This document shows, piece by piece, positions 18,475 through 25,819 of a stretch of 38,204 nt of DNA; positions within the stretch are counted from its first letter, which is position 1, and the number at the start of each line of letters is the position of its first letter. Position numbers and translations under genes: made by a program. Origin of the DNA: a virus. The stretch lies in the IMG/VR virus record IMGVR_UViG_3300034953_000029, positions 1-38,204 of that record, one strand, 5' to 3'. The notes below the pieces were generated by a model. The model did not search any database. It saw nothing but the letters and a program-made list of their open reading frames with translations, and was not told where the DNA came from.

Positions 18475-18513
18475 AAAACCCCAACAAGTCCATTACGGAT
18501 TTGTTGGGGTTTT
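18475..18513 (+). terminator. Bidirectional intrinsic terminator between convergent operons
   Basis: A 17-bp stem (AAAACCCCAACAAGTCC against GGATTTGTTGGGGTTTT, one G-T wobble) encloses a 5-nt loop. On the + strand it is followed by TTTTCTTTTTT; on the - strand the stem is followed by TTTTTTAT. It sits 4 nt after the stop of the polymerase-like gene and 5 nt before the stop of the leftward operon, so it can end transcription from both sides. Confidence 0.93.
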
Positions 18514-18518
18514 CTTTT

Positions 18519-18794
18519 TTAATATCCTCTAGCTTTCTTAACTTCAGATATTGTCTTTCTTCCTTGTCGCTTACCATTGTCGGCTACCTTTCTTGCCCGG
18601 GCCTTTGCTTTTGCTCCTGACATGCCACCTTTGACAGCCCTTTCATATTCTGATTGGATGTTCTGTTCATAAACCTTGTTGATCATCCATTCGTTTATCT
18701 CTGGTGTTCCAGCTAACTCCTCTGGAACGTTATGTTTACTCACAAACTCCTGATCTGTTATTCCAGATTCAGACATGATGTTATGGTCTTTCAT
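18519..18794 (-). CDS. Hypothetical protein, basic C-terminus
   Basis: A 91-aa protein, the last gene of the leftward operon. The N-terminal half is acidic; the C-terminal half is strongly basic and Ala/Gly-rich (GAKAKARARKVADNGKRQGRK), which could bind nucleic acid. It follows the upstream gene by 1 nt and has only a weak GGAC-type RBS. No family recognised. Confidence 0.6.
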   Translation of the reverse strand: MKDHNIMSESGITDQEFVSKHNVPEELAGTPEINEWMINKVYEQNIQSEYERAVKGGMSGAKAKARARKVADNGKRQGRKTISEVKKARGY

Positions 18795-18795
18795 A

Positions 18796-18981
18796 TTAAT
18801 GTCCTACTATAATTTTAGATTTGTCTGGAGTAACTTCATAGTCTGACTCCAGGTGTTCAATGAGGGACTTAACAAAGTTACGCTCCTCGTCCATTGGGTA
18901 GATCATCTCGATCACCTCTGTTCTCTTTGCCTTCTCATCATCATCGATGATAGTAAAGGTTGCTTTAACCACTGTGTCCAT
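18796..18981 (-). CDS. Hypothetical small acidic protein
   Basis: A 61-aa acidic protein with two hydrophobic beta-like strands at the N-terminus (VVKATFTIIDD) and an amphipathic helix (NFVKSLIEHLESDY). It overlaps the preceding gene by 17 nt, and a GAGGA site lies upstream of the ATG. No Cys and no recognisable motif. Confidence 0.6.
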   Translation of the reverse strand: MDTVVKATFTIIDDDEKAKRTEVIEMIYPMDEERNFVKSLIEHLESDYEVTPDKSKIIVGH

Positions 18982-19150
18982 GGTCCTCCTCGTTTACTAA
19001 GTTGTACCCTAAGATAGCCATGCTTTTTATTAAGCTTCTTAGAGCGTCGTCTGCTGCATTAATAATGTCGTCTGACATGTTGTCGGTTACTAAACCTCTA
19101 CATGCTTCTGTCATATCAATCAGGTCTTGTGCTGCATTCTCTCTTGTCAT
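18965..19150 (-). CDS. Hypothetical small helical protein
   Basis: A 61-aa, predominantly helical, acidic protein. It ends with a His/Asp/Glu-rich tail (NEEDHGHSG). The ATG overlaps the upstream stop codon as ATGA. Function unknown; part of the tightly packed 3' end of the leftward operon. Confidence 0.6.
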   Translation of the reverse strand: MTRENAAQDLIDMTEACRGLVTDNMSDDIINAADDALRSLIKSMAILGYNLVNEEDHGHSG

Positions 19151-19401
19151 TTGTTTTCCTTTTTAAATTGTTCCTGGGATTGTGCCCATCTGTTCTTCCA
19201 CTCCATCACTCTTGGCTCATCCGGAGGGTCTCCAATAATATTGCCTATGTCATCGCAATTTGTACTGGGCTTTTTGGTACCAAACATCCTGTCAAGTCTG
19301 CCTCCGTACTCTCTATGTTGTCTACATAGTAGTACCTCTTCATCGGTCAGCATTAGTCTTTCCAGTATGGCATCAAAGGTGTATGCCTTTTCATCCTTCA
19401 T
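19147..19401 (-). CDS. Hypothetical 84-aa protein
   Basis: An 84-aa soluble protein with a helical N-terminal half (ILERLMLTDEEVLLCRQHREYGGRLDRMFG), a Pro/Asp-rich turn (GDPPDEP) and a charged C-terminal helix. Two Cys residues are too far apart for a simple zinc knuckle. It overlaps both neighbours by a few bases, typical of this operon. Not recognised. Confidence 0.6.
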   Translation of the reverse strand: MKDEKAYTFDAILERLMLTDEEVLLCRQHREYGGRLDRMFGTKKPSTNCDDIGNIIGDPPDEPRVMEWKNRWAQSQEQFKKENK

Positions 19402-19591
19402 CCTTATCCTCCTGTCTTTTCCAACAAGCAGCTATCTGTCCTGCTATGTAGGTGTGTGACGTACCCTTAGGGTACTCATGCTCCCAGTTGACAGCCATCT
19501 TCATTGCGTTAGCGTGTGTCTTGGCCTTGGACTTAGCATCGTAGTACTCTTTGTATCTGTACTTAATTCTGCTTATTAGTTCTTTAGTCAT
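19391..19591 (-). CDS. Hypothetical 66-aa basic protein
   Basis: The frame is open to an ATG at 19615, but the second ATG at 19591 is preferred. It has a GGAG site six nucleotides upstream and forms an exact TAATG overlap with the small gene before it. The 66-aa product is lysine/tyrosine-rich and helical (RIKYRYKEYYDAKSKAKTHANAMK). Possibly nucleic-acid binding by charge only; no family recognised. Confidence 0.6.
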   Translation of the reverse strand: MTKELISRIKYRYKEYYDAKSKAKTHANAMKMAVNWEHEYPKGTSHTYIAGQIAACWKRQEDKDEG

Positions 19592-19755
19592 TATTTTCTC
19601 CAGTCTCGCTTCCATAGTGGTCTTGGTGGAATCCCTTTGGACTCTTTTTCTTTCTTTAATTGTCTGTACGTTTCTGTTGTCCTGTCTTCCTGAACAAGAG
19701 ACTTAGTGGGGCAGTTAGCCCCACCGTAATAACCTATAAGGTTGTCGTCTTTCAC
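19591..19755 (-). CDS. Small 54-aa protein with GTG start
   Basis: A short ORF supported by its junctions. The GTG start overlaps the stop of the upstream 34-aa gene (GTGA), and its TAA overlaps the next ATG (TAATG), so it exactly fills the gap. The product begins MKDDNLIGYYGGANCPTK and is hydrophilic with a basic, Trp-containing C-terminus. Function unknown. Reality rests on operon architecture rather than on homology. Confidence 0.6.
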   Translation of the reverse strand: MKDDNLIGYYGGANCPTKSLVQEDRTTETYRQLKKEKESKGIPPRPLWKRDWRK

Positions 19756-19856
19756 TCTACACCGAACAGCTTTAGTAGAATGATGATACCTACAACACCG
19801 GCCAACACTAATGTTGAGCTCTTTGCTGCTAATACTTTATCTAGTAATTCTTTCAT
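19752..19856 (-). CDS. 34-aa single-span membrane peptide
   Basis: A tiny ORF starting MKELLDKVLAAK with one hydrophobic helix of about 18 residues (within residues 13-31: STLVLAGVVGIIILLKLF) and a charged end. A GAGGA site stands six nucleotides before the ATG, and the stop overlaps the next start as GTGA. It lies between nrdB and the small-gene cluster. It could be a small holin-like or envelope-modulating peptide; nothing more specific can be said. Confidence 0.55.
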   Translation of the reverse strand: MKELLDKVLAAKSSTLVLAGVVGIIILLKLFGVE

Positions 19857-19872
19857 ATTATTCCTCATGTTA

Positions 19873-20826
19873 TTAATTCCAACCCCATTCGCCAGTCATG
19901 CCAGACTTTGAATAGTCTGTAACCGTCTTCTCAAAGAAGTTGCTCATCGAGTCTCCTGATGTTAACTCCTCTACCCAAGGTAAGGGGTTCTCTTTTACCT
20001 TGAAGTTTCCTTTAAGTCCCATTTGGATTAGTCGCCTGTCCGCCAGATACCTAATGTACGTTTTAACTTCAGCTTTATCAAGACCATCGATACTTCCAGC
20101 CTTATAAGCAAGATCGATAACCTTATCCTCCAACTTAACAATGGTCCTTGCCATTCCGTAAATCTCTTTCTTAAACTCATCGTTAATTATCCTCGGATGC
20201 TCCGTTACAAACTCACGGAATAGTTTACTCATACCTTCAACGTGCATCGTCTCGTCTCTGATACTCCACTCAACCACCGTGTTCATTCCTTTCATCTTGC
20301 CGAACCTTTGGTAGTTCAACAGCATAACGAACGCACTAAACAGGGACACACCCTCGTTGAATACACTCAGGGCTAAAGACTTTGCTAAACCGTGATGTGT
20401 GTTAACGTCAGCGTCCTTCATAAAGTCCACCTTCTTTACCAGTGCATCGTACTCGAGGAACGCAGAGTACTCACTCTCGTGTAGCCCAAGTGTGTCATTA
20501 AGTAAAGCGTATGCTCGTTGATGGATTCCTTCTCTGGCTGCGAACGATAGTAGCATTGATCTAATCTCATTGTTCATGAACTTAGGTATGTACAACTCTG
20601 CGTAGTTACCAGCAACCACAACGTCAGACTGTGTAAACAATCTTAAGATCTGTGTGATGTGGTTCTTCTCAACGTCTGATAGTGACCCGTCTTTCCATTG
20701 GGTTACATCATCAGCTAGGTTTAGTTCCTTCTCCGTCCAGTGTAAATCCTCGTGCTGCTCCGTCAGCTCCATCGCCCACGGGTACTTGAACGGCTTGTAC
20801 GTCTTGTTCTCTTCTAATAGACTCAT
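19873..20826 (-). CDS. nrdB: Ribonucleotide reductase class I beta subunit (NrdB)
   Basis: The radical-generating subunit that works with NrdA to make deoxyribonucleotides in the host cytoplasm. The open frame begins at 20886, but the ATG at 20826 is preferred because AAAGGA lies seven nucleotides upstream and the product then starts as NrdB proteins do (317 aa). Di-iron ligands and the radical Tyr are present with E. coli spacing: D68, E99, H102, Y106, E158, E192, H195 (D84-E115 and E204-E238 intervals of 31 and 34 are conserved). The C-terminus ends GEWGWN rather than a long acidic tail. An endonuclease-like gene and a small ORF separate it from nrdA. Confidence 0.95.
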   Translation of the reverse strand: MSLLEENKTYKPFKYPWAMELTEQHEDLHWTEKELNLADDVTQWKDGSLSDVEKNHITQILRLFTQSDVVVAGNYAELYIPKFMNNEIRSMLLSFAAREGIHQRAYALLNDTLGLHESEYSAFLEYDALVKKVDFMKDADVNTHHGLAKSLALSVFNEGVSLFSAFVMLLNYQRFGKMKGMNTVVEWSIRDETMHVEGMSKLFREFVTEHPRIINDEFKKEIYGMARTIVKLEDKVIDLAYKAGSIDGLDKAEVKTYIRYLADRRLIQMGLKGNFKVKENPLPWVEELTSGDSMSNFFEKTVTDYSKSGMTGEWGWN

Positions 20827-21007
20827 AGTTTTCCTTTTTATTATTATCAAAATGACCGCCCTTTCGGTATAGTCCGTGCTCTTCAAAGTTGAACCATGAA
20901 GTGTCTATCCTACTCAGCTTTATAGCTAGCTTCATATCGTGAGAGGGGTTTTTATACCCCCCGTTGATCTCATACAGCGTAGCTTCAGCTTTCTTCCTCT
21001 TTGCCAT
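20711..21007 (-). CDS. Hypothetical 98-aa protein overlapping nrdB start
   Basis: The ORF starts MAKRKKAEATLYEINGG with a GAGG site eight nucleotides upstream and runs 116 nt past the nrdB start in another frame. The first ~60 residues look like normal coding sequence (KLSRIDTSWFNFEEHGLY). The last ~38 residues overprint nrdB and are low-complexity (VQVPVGDGADGAARG), so the functional part may be only the N-terminal half. No family recognised. Confidence 0.45.
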   Translation of the reverse strand: MAKRKKAEATLYEINGGYKNPSHDMKLAIKLSRIDTSWFNFEEHGLYRKGGHFDNNKKENYESIRREQDVQAVQVPVGDGADGAARGFTLDGEGTKPS

Positions 21008-21413
21008 TATGTTTCCTCATATATCTTATAAGACCCTCTGCCACCTTAGAGTCACCCTTAAGAAGACCTTCCGCAGAGTTACACCAGTGACATAATAAGC
21101 CCCTGACCTTTCCAGTTTCGTGGTTGTGGTCTACAAACAGCTTTTGATCGTCATCCTTTCCATAATCACACGCATCGTTGGCGCATGTTCCTCCCTGCTC
21201 CTCACGCATCTTAGCTATATCCTCAGCAGAAAGGTTGTACTTATGTCTTGTCTGATAATCTGGATTGTCTTTACGCCATTGAGTTGCCATTATTTTTGTA
21301 CACTCCTTGCATCTTCTGGCTTTTTTTATACTAGAGTTAACCTTGTTGTAAAACTGGTCTCCATCCATACATTCTCCACACCCTATACACCTTATCCTGA
21401 GCATGCTAGGCAT
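20985..21413 (-). CDS. Endonuclease VII-like His-Me (HNH) nuclease
   Basis: A 142-aa protein with two parts. The N-terminal Cys-rich knuckles are C9/C12/C15 and C35/C38, followed by the recombination-endonuclease VII core. That core has C77 and C82, the catalytic region VDHNHETGKVRGLLCHWCN (D95-H96-N97-H98, C108, C111, N112) and the helical ending common to this family. T4 gp49 of the family cuts branched DNA, but many stand-alone copies act as homing nucleases. It overlaps nrdA by 22 nt and lies between nrdA and nrdB, the position T4 MobE occupies. A separate RusA-like resolvase in this operon makes a mobile-nuclease role plausible. Confidence 0.85.
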   Translation of the reverse strand: MPSMLRIRCIGCGECMDGDQFYNKVNSSIKKARRCKECTKIMATQWRKDNPDYQTRHKYNLSAEDIAKMREEQGGTCANDACDYGKDDDQKLFVDHNHETGKVRGLLCHWCNSAEGLLKGDSKVAEGLIRYMRKHNGKEEES

Positions 21414-23173
21414 TCTGCATCCTCCGTAAAGTCTTTAAGAGCTACACGTTCTACCTGCTTACCTACGTTCTCTGCACTGCTACTTGCAGATGTTCTTAGA
21501 TAATATAAGCCCTTCAACTTACCCTTCCATGCTTGGATGTGCACTGCGTTAACGTATGCTTTAGAACTTCCAGAAGGAAAGAATATATTGACGGACTGTC
21601 CTTGACAGATGAACTCTTGTCGTTGTGCAGCTTGTTCAACCACCCACATCTGGTCTAGCTCAAAGGCAGTCTTGAAGACGTCCTTCTCCCACTCAGTTAG
21701 ATAGTCAAGTTGTTGAACACTTCCCTCGTGATGACCAATGTTTCTCCACTCGCGGTCTAACCACTCAATGTCTTTACCAAGTCTTAGTCGGTGTTCCTGC
21801 AGCACAGCCTCAAGGTGTTTATTCTTGATGAAGTGAGATCCTACTCTAGTCTTGTGCGTATAAGCATTTGACTTAATAGGTTCAATGGATGCAGAGGTAC
21901 CGAGAATCATTCCAGAGTTGGCATTGGGTGCGACAGCCATCAAGTGTGAGTTGCGTCTACCTGTCCCCTCACCATCTGGATATTCACCACGTGTCTTAGC
22001 TAGATCTTCAGTTGCTACGAGAGCTTGTGACTTAATATTCTCAAACATCGTTCTGTTCTGGCCGACAGCCATCGCAGATTCCCAAGGGATATTCTTTGAT
22101 TGTAGGTACGAATGGAAACCCATTGCACCTAACCCTAGACTACGCTCTTGATATGCCGAATGAATAGCGTTAGCTAACTCCCTAGGGGCATTATCAATGA
22201 AGCAAGTGAGAACATTATCCAACATAGTAATAAGGTCGGCCACCAAAGTCGTTCCTTTCCATTCATCATACGTCTCCAGGTTAAGTGATGAGAGACAGCA
22301 TACAGCTGTACGATCCTCATTTGTTGGTAAGTGTATTTCATTACATAGATTACTTCCACGGATCTTTAAACCTTTTTCTTTAAGAGCTTTCGGTAGATGT
22401 CTGTTAGCTTCATCAATGAAATTAAGGTAAGGCTCTCCAGTGCGATAACGAACTTCAAGTATCCTTTCCCACAGATTCCTAGCGTCGACTGTATCCCTAA
22501 CGCTATCATCATGAGGATCGATGAGATCCCAGCTACCACCAGCAACAACGGAATCCATAAAATTATCAGTGATGTTGACAGCATTGTTAAGATTGAAACA
22601 CTTACGGTTACTGTCGCCTCCCGTAGGTACCCGAATATTGAGGAACTCAATAATGTCTGGGTGAGACACGTCCAAATACGCTGCATAGCTTCCTTTCCTT
22701 GTTTGTCCTTGTTTGTATGCAGTCATTGCTGAATCTGCTACCTTAATAAATGGTATTGGTGATGGTGCTTTATCACTAACTGCACGAACATCTGACCAAT
22801 GACCTCCAACTCCGCCACCCTTAACACTAAGCCAAGCTAACTCAGACTGGTGTTTAATAAGACCACTAAGAGTATCAGGTATATAGCTAAGAAAACAAGA
22901 TATAGGAAGGCCCTTAGATTCTTCCTTTGGGTTAGGAGCATTACTAAGAATAGGACTGCTGAACATAAACCAACTATTACTAACACCATCATAAATCCTT
23001 TGAGCTAAATCTAAATCATCACCACAGTATGCTACTGCAGCTCTTGCGTATGCTTCTTGAGGATCTTTTTCAGTGCCCCTCAGGTAGTAGCCTTTCAACA
23101 AATCTATCGCTTGCGGCGTCATACTCCGGCTCTTCTCTCTGTCTATCGTTATTCCTAGATACTTTGCTTTCAT
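21392..23173 (-). CDS. nrdA: Ribonucleotide reductase class I alpha subunit (NrdA)
   Basis: The catalytic subunit that reduces ribonucleotides. At 593 aa it is short for the family and lacks an N-terminal ATP-cone, so overall activity control by dATP is probably absent. Active-site residues are in place: C93 (SCFL) and C292/C293 as the redox pair, N275-x-C277-x-E279 (SNLCNEI) for the thiyl radical, Y557-Y558 in LKGLYYLRT for radical transfer, and a C-terminal C588-x-x-C591 pair for re-reduction. The start has AAAGGAT upstream but lies inside the 3' end of the DUF3310 gene (104-nt overlap). M18 would be a shorter alternative start. Confidence 0.95.
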   Translation of the reverse strand: MKAKYLGITIDREKSRSMTPQAIDLLKGYYLRGTEKDPQEAYARAAVAYCGDDLDLAQRIYDGVSNSWFMFSSPILSNAPNPKEESKGLPISCFLSYIPDTLSGLIKHQSELAWLSVKGGGVGGHWSDVRAVSDKAPSPIPFIKVADSAMTAYKQGQTRKGSYAAYLDVSHPDIIEFLNIRVPTGGDSNRKCFNLNNAVNITDNFMDSVVAGGSWDLIDPHDDSVRDTVDARNLWERILEVRYRTGEPYLNFIDEANRHLPKALKEKGLKIRGSNLCNEIHLPTNEDRTAVCCLSSLNLETYDEWKGTTLVADLITMLDNVLTCFIDNAPRELANAIHSAYQERSLGLGAMGFHSYLQSKNIPWESAMAVGQNRTMFENIKSQALVATEDLAKTRGEYPDGEGTGRRNSHLMAVAPNANSGMILGTSASIEPIKSNAYTHKTRVGSHFIKNKHLEAVLQEHRLRLGKDIEWLDREWRNIGHHEGSVQQLDYLTEWEKDVFKTAFELDQMWVVEQAAQRQEFICQGQSVNIFFPSGSSKAYVNAVHIQAWKGKLKGLYYLRTSASSSAENVGKQVERVALKDFTEDAECLACSG

Positions 23174-23381
23174 TTTTGTTTATCCTTTTTTCTATTTCTT
23201 TTTCAATGTACCATCTGGCCTTGCGTAGGTCATCGATACCTCCGTCACCATGCTTTAGGTCTACTCTCCAGATATACTTAAGAGCGTTGCCCAGACAGAA
23301 ACCCATGTGCTCTGTTAGAGTTATGCATTCTATCCCGCTTGGATGTTGCTTATAATGTTTTGGGTTGATAGTGTCGTCCAT
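23070..23381 (-). CDS. DUF3310 family protein
   Basis: A 103-aa protein whose first ~70 residues match the DUF3310 pattern widespread in phages: NPKHYKQHPSGIECITLTEHMGF, then NALKYIWRVDLKHG and DLRKARWYIEKEIEK. Function is unknown; the family is found in phage nucleotide-metabolism and replication regions. The last ~35 residues overprint the start of nrdA in another frame and are hydrophilic and not part of the usual domain. A GGAGG site precedes the ATG. Confidence 0.85.
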   Translation of the reverse strand: MDDTINPKHYKQHPSGIECITLTEHMGFCLGNALKYIWRVDLKHGDGGIDDLRKARWYIEKEIEKRINKNESKVSRNNDRQREEPEYDAASDRFVERLLPEGH

Positions 23382-23383
23382 AG

Positions 23384-23599
23384 CTACTTCCTCCCTCCGT
23401 TTATTTCAATTATAATGTCCTCTTCTCCGTCCTCGTTCACTACTATTTCATACTTGAGTGTGCCTGAGTGATGCATACAGATTGCATCTGACATTCCTTC
23501 GTTGTACTCATTCGCTCCATGTTTCTTAAATGCTTTATATATTCCATAAGCAATTGGAATCCACAGTAAGAAGTACAGGTGTGATTCATCTAGGTACAT
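23384..23599 (-). CDS. Small protein with N-terminal membrane segment
   Basis: A 71-aa protein. Residues ~6-24 (SHLYFLLWIPIAYGIYKAF) could span a membrane. A short linker with Cys and His (CMHHSG) and an acidic beta-like C-terminus (VNEDGEEDIIIEIN) follow. The start overlaps the rusA-like gene by 14 nt and has an AAGGAG site. No family recognised. Confidence 0.55.
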   Translation of the reverse strand: MYLDESHLYFLLWIPIAYGIYKAFKKHGANEYNEGMSDAICMHHSGTLKYEIVVNEDGEEDIIIEINGGRK

Positions 23600-24017
23600 C
23601 TTCTATCTCCTTTATTTTAACGTGTATAGATCCAGCTTCTGCATAGATCTTTCTTGATGATTGTTCGACGATCTGCCTATCATCTATGAAATAATTACCA
23701 TTAAGAGAGTCTAGTATAGCCTTCTCGTAATTATCTAAGTCAGCGTTATTATCACAATACTTGCCTGTCTTGGCAGCTTTCTTCTTTTTCGACCATGACT
23801 TAGGGATAGGAACAAAGAACGTCATATCGGCAGATATGAGCCCCTCAAGTACTTGAGTAGCGTGATAAGTAGGTATAAGCTCTGCCATCTCTTGTTTAAA
23901 GTTCTTATACTTCTTTCCATAGTATGTACCCCACTGCGTGACACGAGGCCTCGAAGCAGGGACAGGGATTACAGGAAAGATTAAATCATAACCCGGGCTA
24001 GGCATGAACCCTCTCAT
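23586..24017 (-). CDS. RusA-like Holliday-junction resolvase
   Basis: A 143-aa endonuclease that would resolve branched replication and recombination intermediates before packaging. Recognised by the PASRPRV start of the fold and the catalytic region D93-L-D95-N-x-x-K99 and D103 (NADLDNYEKAILDSLNG), followed by the FIDDRQI strand. These are the equivalents of the essential aspartates of RusA. The first ATG at 24017 overlaps the YqaJ gene by 20 nt; an ATG at 24005 with GAGAGGG just upstream is an alternative start. It sits with primase, exonuclease and helicase in one transcription unit. Confidence 0.88.
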   Translation of the reverse strand: MRGFMPSPGYDLIFPVIPVPASRPRVTQWGTYYGKKYKNFKQEMAELIPTYHATQVLEGLISADMTFFVPIPKSWSKKKKAAKTGKYCDNNADLDNYEKAILDSLNGNYFIDDRQIVEQSSRKIYAEAGSIHVKIKEIEDVPR

Positions 24018-24891
24018 CTACAACCTTAAAGTAGTGCCTTGTTGAGGGGTCTTCCCTATAATTCTCAAGGTCTACACCATCGAGTTGTGGTACTAACTTA
24101 TAGTTAACCCTTCCCTTTACACTTGATACTTTCATTTGTACTCCTCCAGCTGTCATGGATTGACCATTGGCCATTTCAATTAAAGCGTCTTTGAGTGAAG
24201 CCTCTCTCTTTTTAAGTTCAGACAGGGCTACGGATACTTCCTTCCACTCTCTTGCTGCATCAATCCACAGGTCATCAGTATTCTCAATAACATCGGATGT
24301 GGATGCGAGCGGTGGTTGGCAGCCCCAGTACTTACTCCATGCAGATCTAATACTATCCTGTGCTTTCTTGTTTGGCTTAACAACTTTCATTAGTCCACAT
24401 GTATTATTCATGTCATATATGTAGAAGTACAGGGTTTCGGCGCCAGTCACTAGCATTTGCTGTTGGCATTGCAACCAGTATTGCTCAGGTATCCTATCAG
24501 TCTCTACCAACTCAACCCACAGGTCAGAAGTAGAGCCCTTTAAAGGACATTTGATTTCAAGTACAGAGTTGTCTTGCTCTCTCCATCCATCAAGTGATGC
24601 GCCTATTTGCAAGTCATCATTGAGTACAACTACAGGTTCCCATGTGGCGCCCATATCATCCTCAAACATTTGTCTTGCTTCGTCTTCATACTTATTGCCG
24701 TGCTGCATGGCAAAGTTTGTTTTAATAATAGTCTGTCCAGTCTTTACCTTGTACAAACCAAGCGATGTCTTTGGCTCCCACTTAGACACACCAAGTAAAG
24801 CTCCAACTTCTGAAGCCATGCCATATCCACTACGAACATCGAGCCATTCCTGTGATCCTTGCGGCAGGTCCTTATCTTTTATTACTTTCAT
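23998..24891 (-). CDS. YqaJ-like phage recombinase exonuclease
   Basis: A 297-aa PD-(D/E)xK nuclease of the YqaJ/lambda-exonuclease type. The N-terminal GSQEWLDVRSG and the helix HGNKYEDEAR (E69) are family hallmarks. D101 in GASLDG, then E112-x-K114 in LEIKCPLKG, form the metal site. The C-terminal ~90 residues are a helical extension. It would resect double-stranded ends for recombination or help degrade host DNA. The ATG overlaps the primase stop (ATGA) with a CGGAG site. Confidence 0.88.
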   Translation of the reverse strand: MKVIKDKDLPQGSQEWLDVRSGYGMASEVGALLGVSKWEPKTSLGLYKVKTGQTIIKTNFAMQHGNKYEDEARQMFEDDMGATWEPVVVLNDDLQIGASLDGWREQDNSVLEIKCPLKGSTSDLWVELVETDRIPEQYWLQCQQQMLVTGAETLYFYIYDMNNTCGLMKVVKPNKKAQDSIRSAWSKYWGCQPPLASTSDVIENTDDLWIDAAREWKEVSVALSELKKREASLKDALIEMANGQSMTAGGVQMKVSSVKGRVNYKLVPQLDGVDLENYREDPSTRHYFKVVDERVHA

Positions 24892-25811
24892 TTGTTACTC
24901 CGTTTATTATACTCGTCTAGCCAGTCCTCACCAATTGTTGGTGCTATCTTTACTGACGCCTCAATTCCTCGCTTGATTAGCTTCTCTGCTAATTTGTATG
25001 CAGAGCTCTGTCCAACAAAGGATCTGTCATTGTCAGCAAATATTGTAACATTGTATACGTCTTTAGGCGGTTCAAATGTTGACATACAGTGTGCGTTCAT
25101 AACACTAAAGGCAGGTAGCCCAGATATCTCACTTGAAGCCAGTGCGGTTTCAACACCCTCAGCTAAACATATATGCCCCTCATGGTCATGCAGTCGAATA
25201 GCAGATCCAGTGATGGTTCCTTTTGGTGGCATGATCTTTCTACTTGTCATACCTTTAAGCTTCTGTCCGCTACTTGTATACGTTATATGCCAAGAAACTC
25301 CAACACCGTTAGCGTCTTGAATAAGGGCAACCATGCTTTGGAAGGGTCCAAGCTTTACACCCTCCTCCCACGTGTAGAGGTCAGCCTGCTTAAGCGTCTC
25401 TGGGTAGTCCTTGATACCTCTACTAACTAGATACCTTTGAACAGAACCCTCCATCTCAATCCTTCCAGCCATCTTTGCTATCTTTCTTAATGCTGGCACA
25501 GGATCTCTCTTGGTTTGCGCAGGCTGTATGGTTGTACTATCGATAATAGGCCTAATAGCATTAAGGCATTCGTTAAATGTCCATCCGTGTATCTCTTTTA
25601 ATAATCTAAACCCATCTCCAGCACCACAATGTGAGCAGAAGTAAGTTCCATTACCATCTTTATCGTCAAATCTAAATCGATCTGTCCCTTCTTTACATAT
25701 AGGACATGGCCCGTGTCTGTTTTGCAGGCACTCCACAGGTACACCGAGCTCTGTTAGTACTCCGTGCCACCTCCCTGTAACGTCTAGGGGTGTGTATTTC
25801 TGATTGTTCAT
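24888..25811 (-). CDS. DNA primase (zinc-binding + Toprim)
   Basis: A 307-aa stand-alone primase. The zinc-binding domain has C36-x2-C39 (CPIC) and C59-x2-C62 (CSHC) and is of the P4/T7-type arrangement. The Toprim domain shows E218 in LAEGVETALA and D260-x-D262 in FADNDRS, the metal-binding residues. No helicase domain is fused to it, unlike T7 gp4; the SF2 helicase encoded immediately upstream is a separate type. An AGGAG site precedes the ATG. The product would lay down primers on the lagging strand. Confidence 0.9.
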   Translation of the reverse strand: MNNQKYTPLDVTGRWHGVLTELGVPVECLQNRHGPCPICKEGTDRFRFDDKDGNGTYFCSHCGAGDGFRLLKEIHGWTFNECLNAIRPIIDSTTIQPAQTKRDPVPALRKIAKMAGRIEMEGSVQRYLVSRGIKDYPETLKQADLYTWEEGVKLGPFQSMVALIQDANGVGVSWHITYTSSGQKLKGMTSRKIMPPKGTITGSAIRLHDHEGHICLAEGVETALASSEISGLPAFSVMNAHCMSTFEPPKDVYNVTIFADNDRSFVGQSSAYKLAEKLIKRGIEASVKIAPTIGEDWLDEYNKRSNK

Positions 25812-25819
25812 CTTTACTC

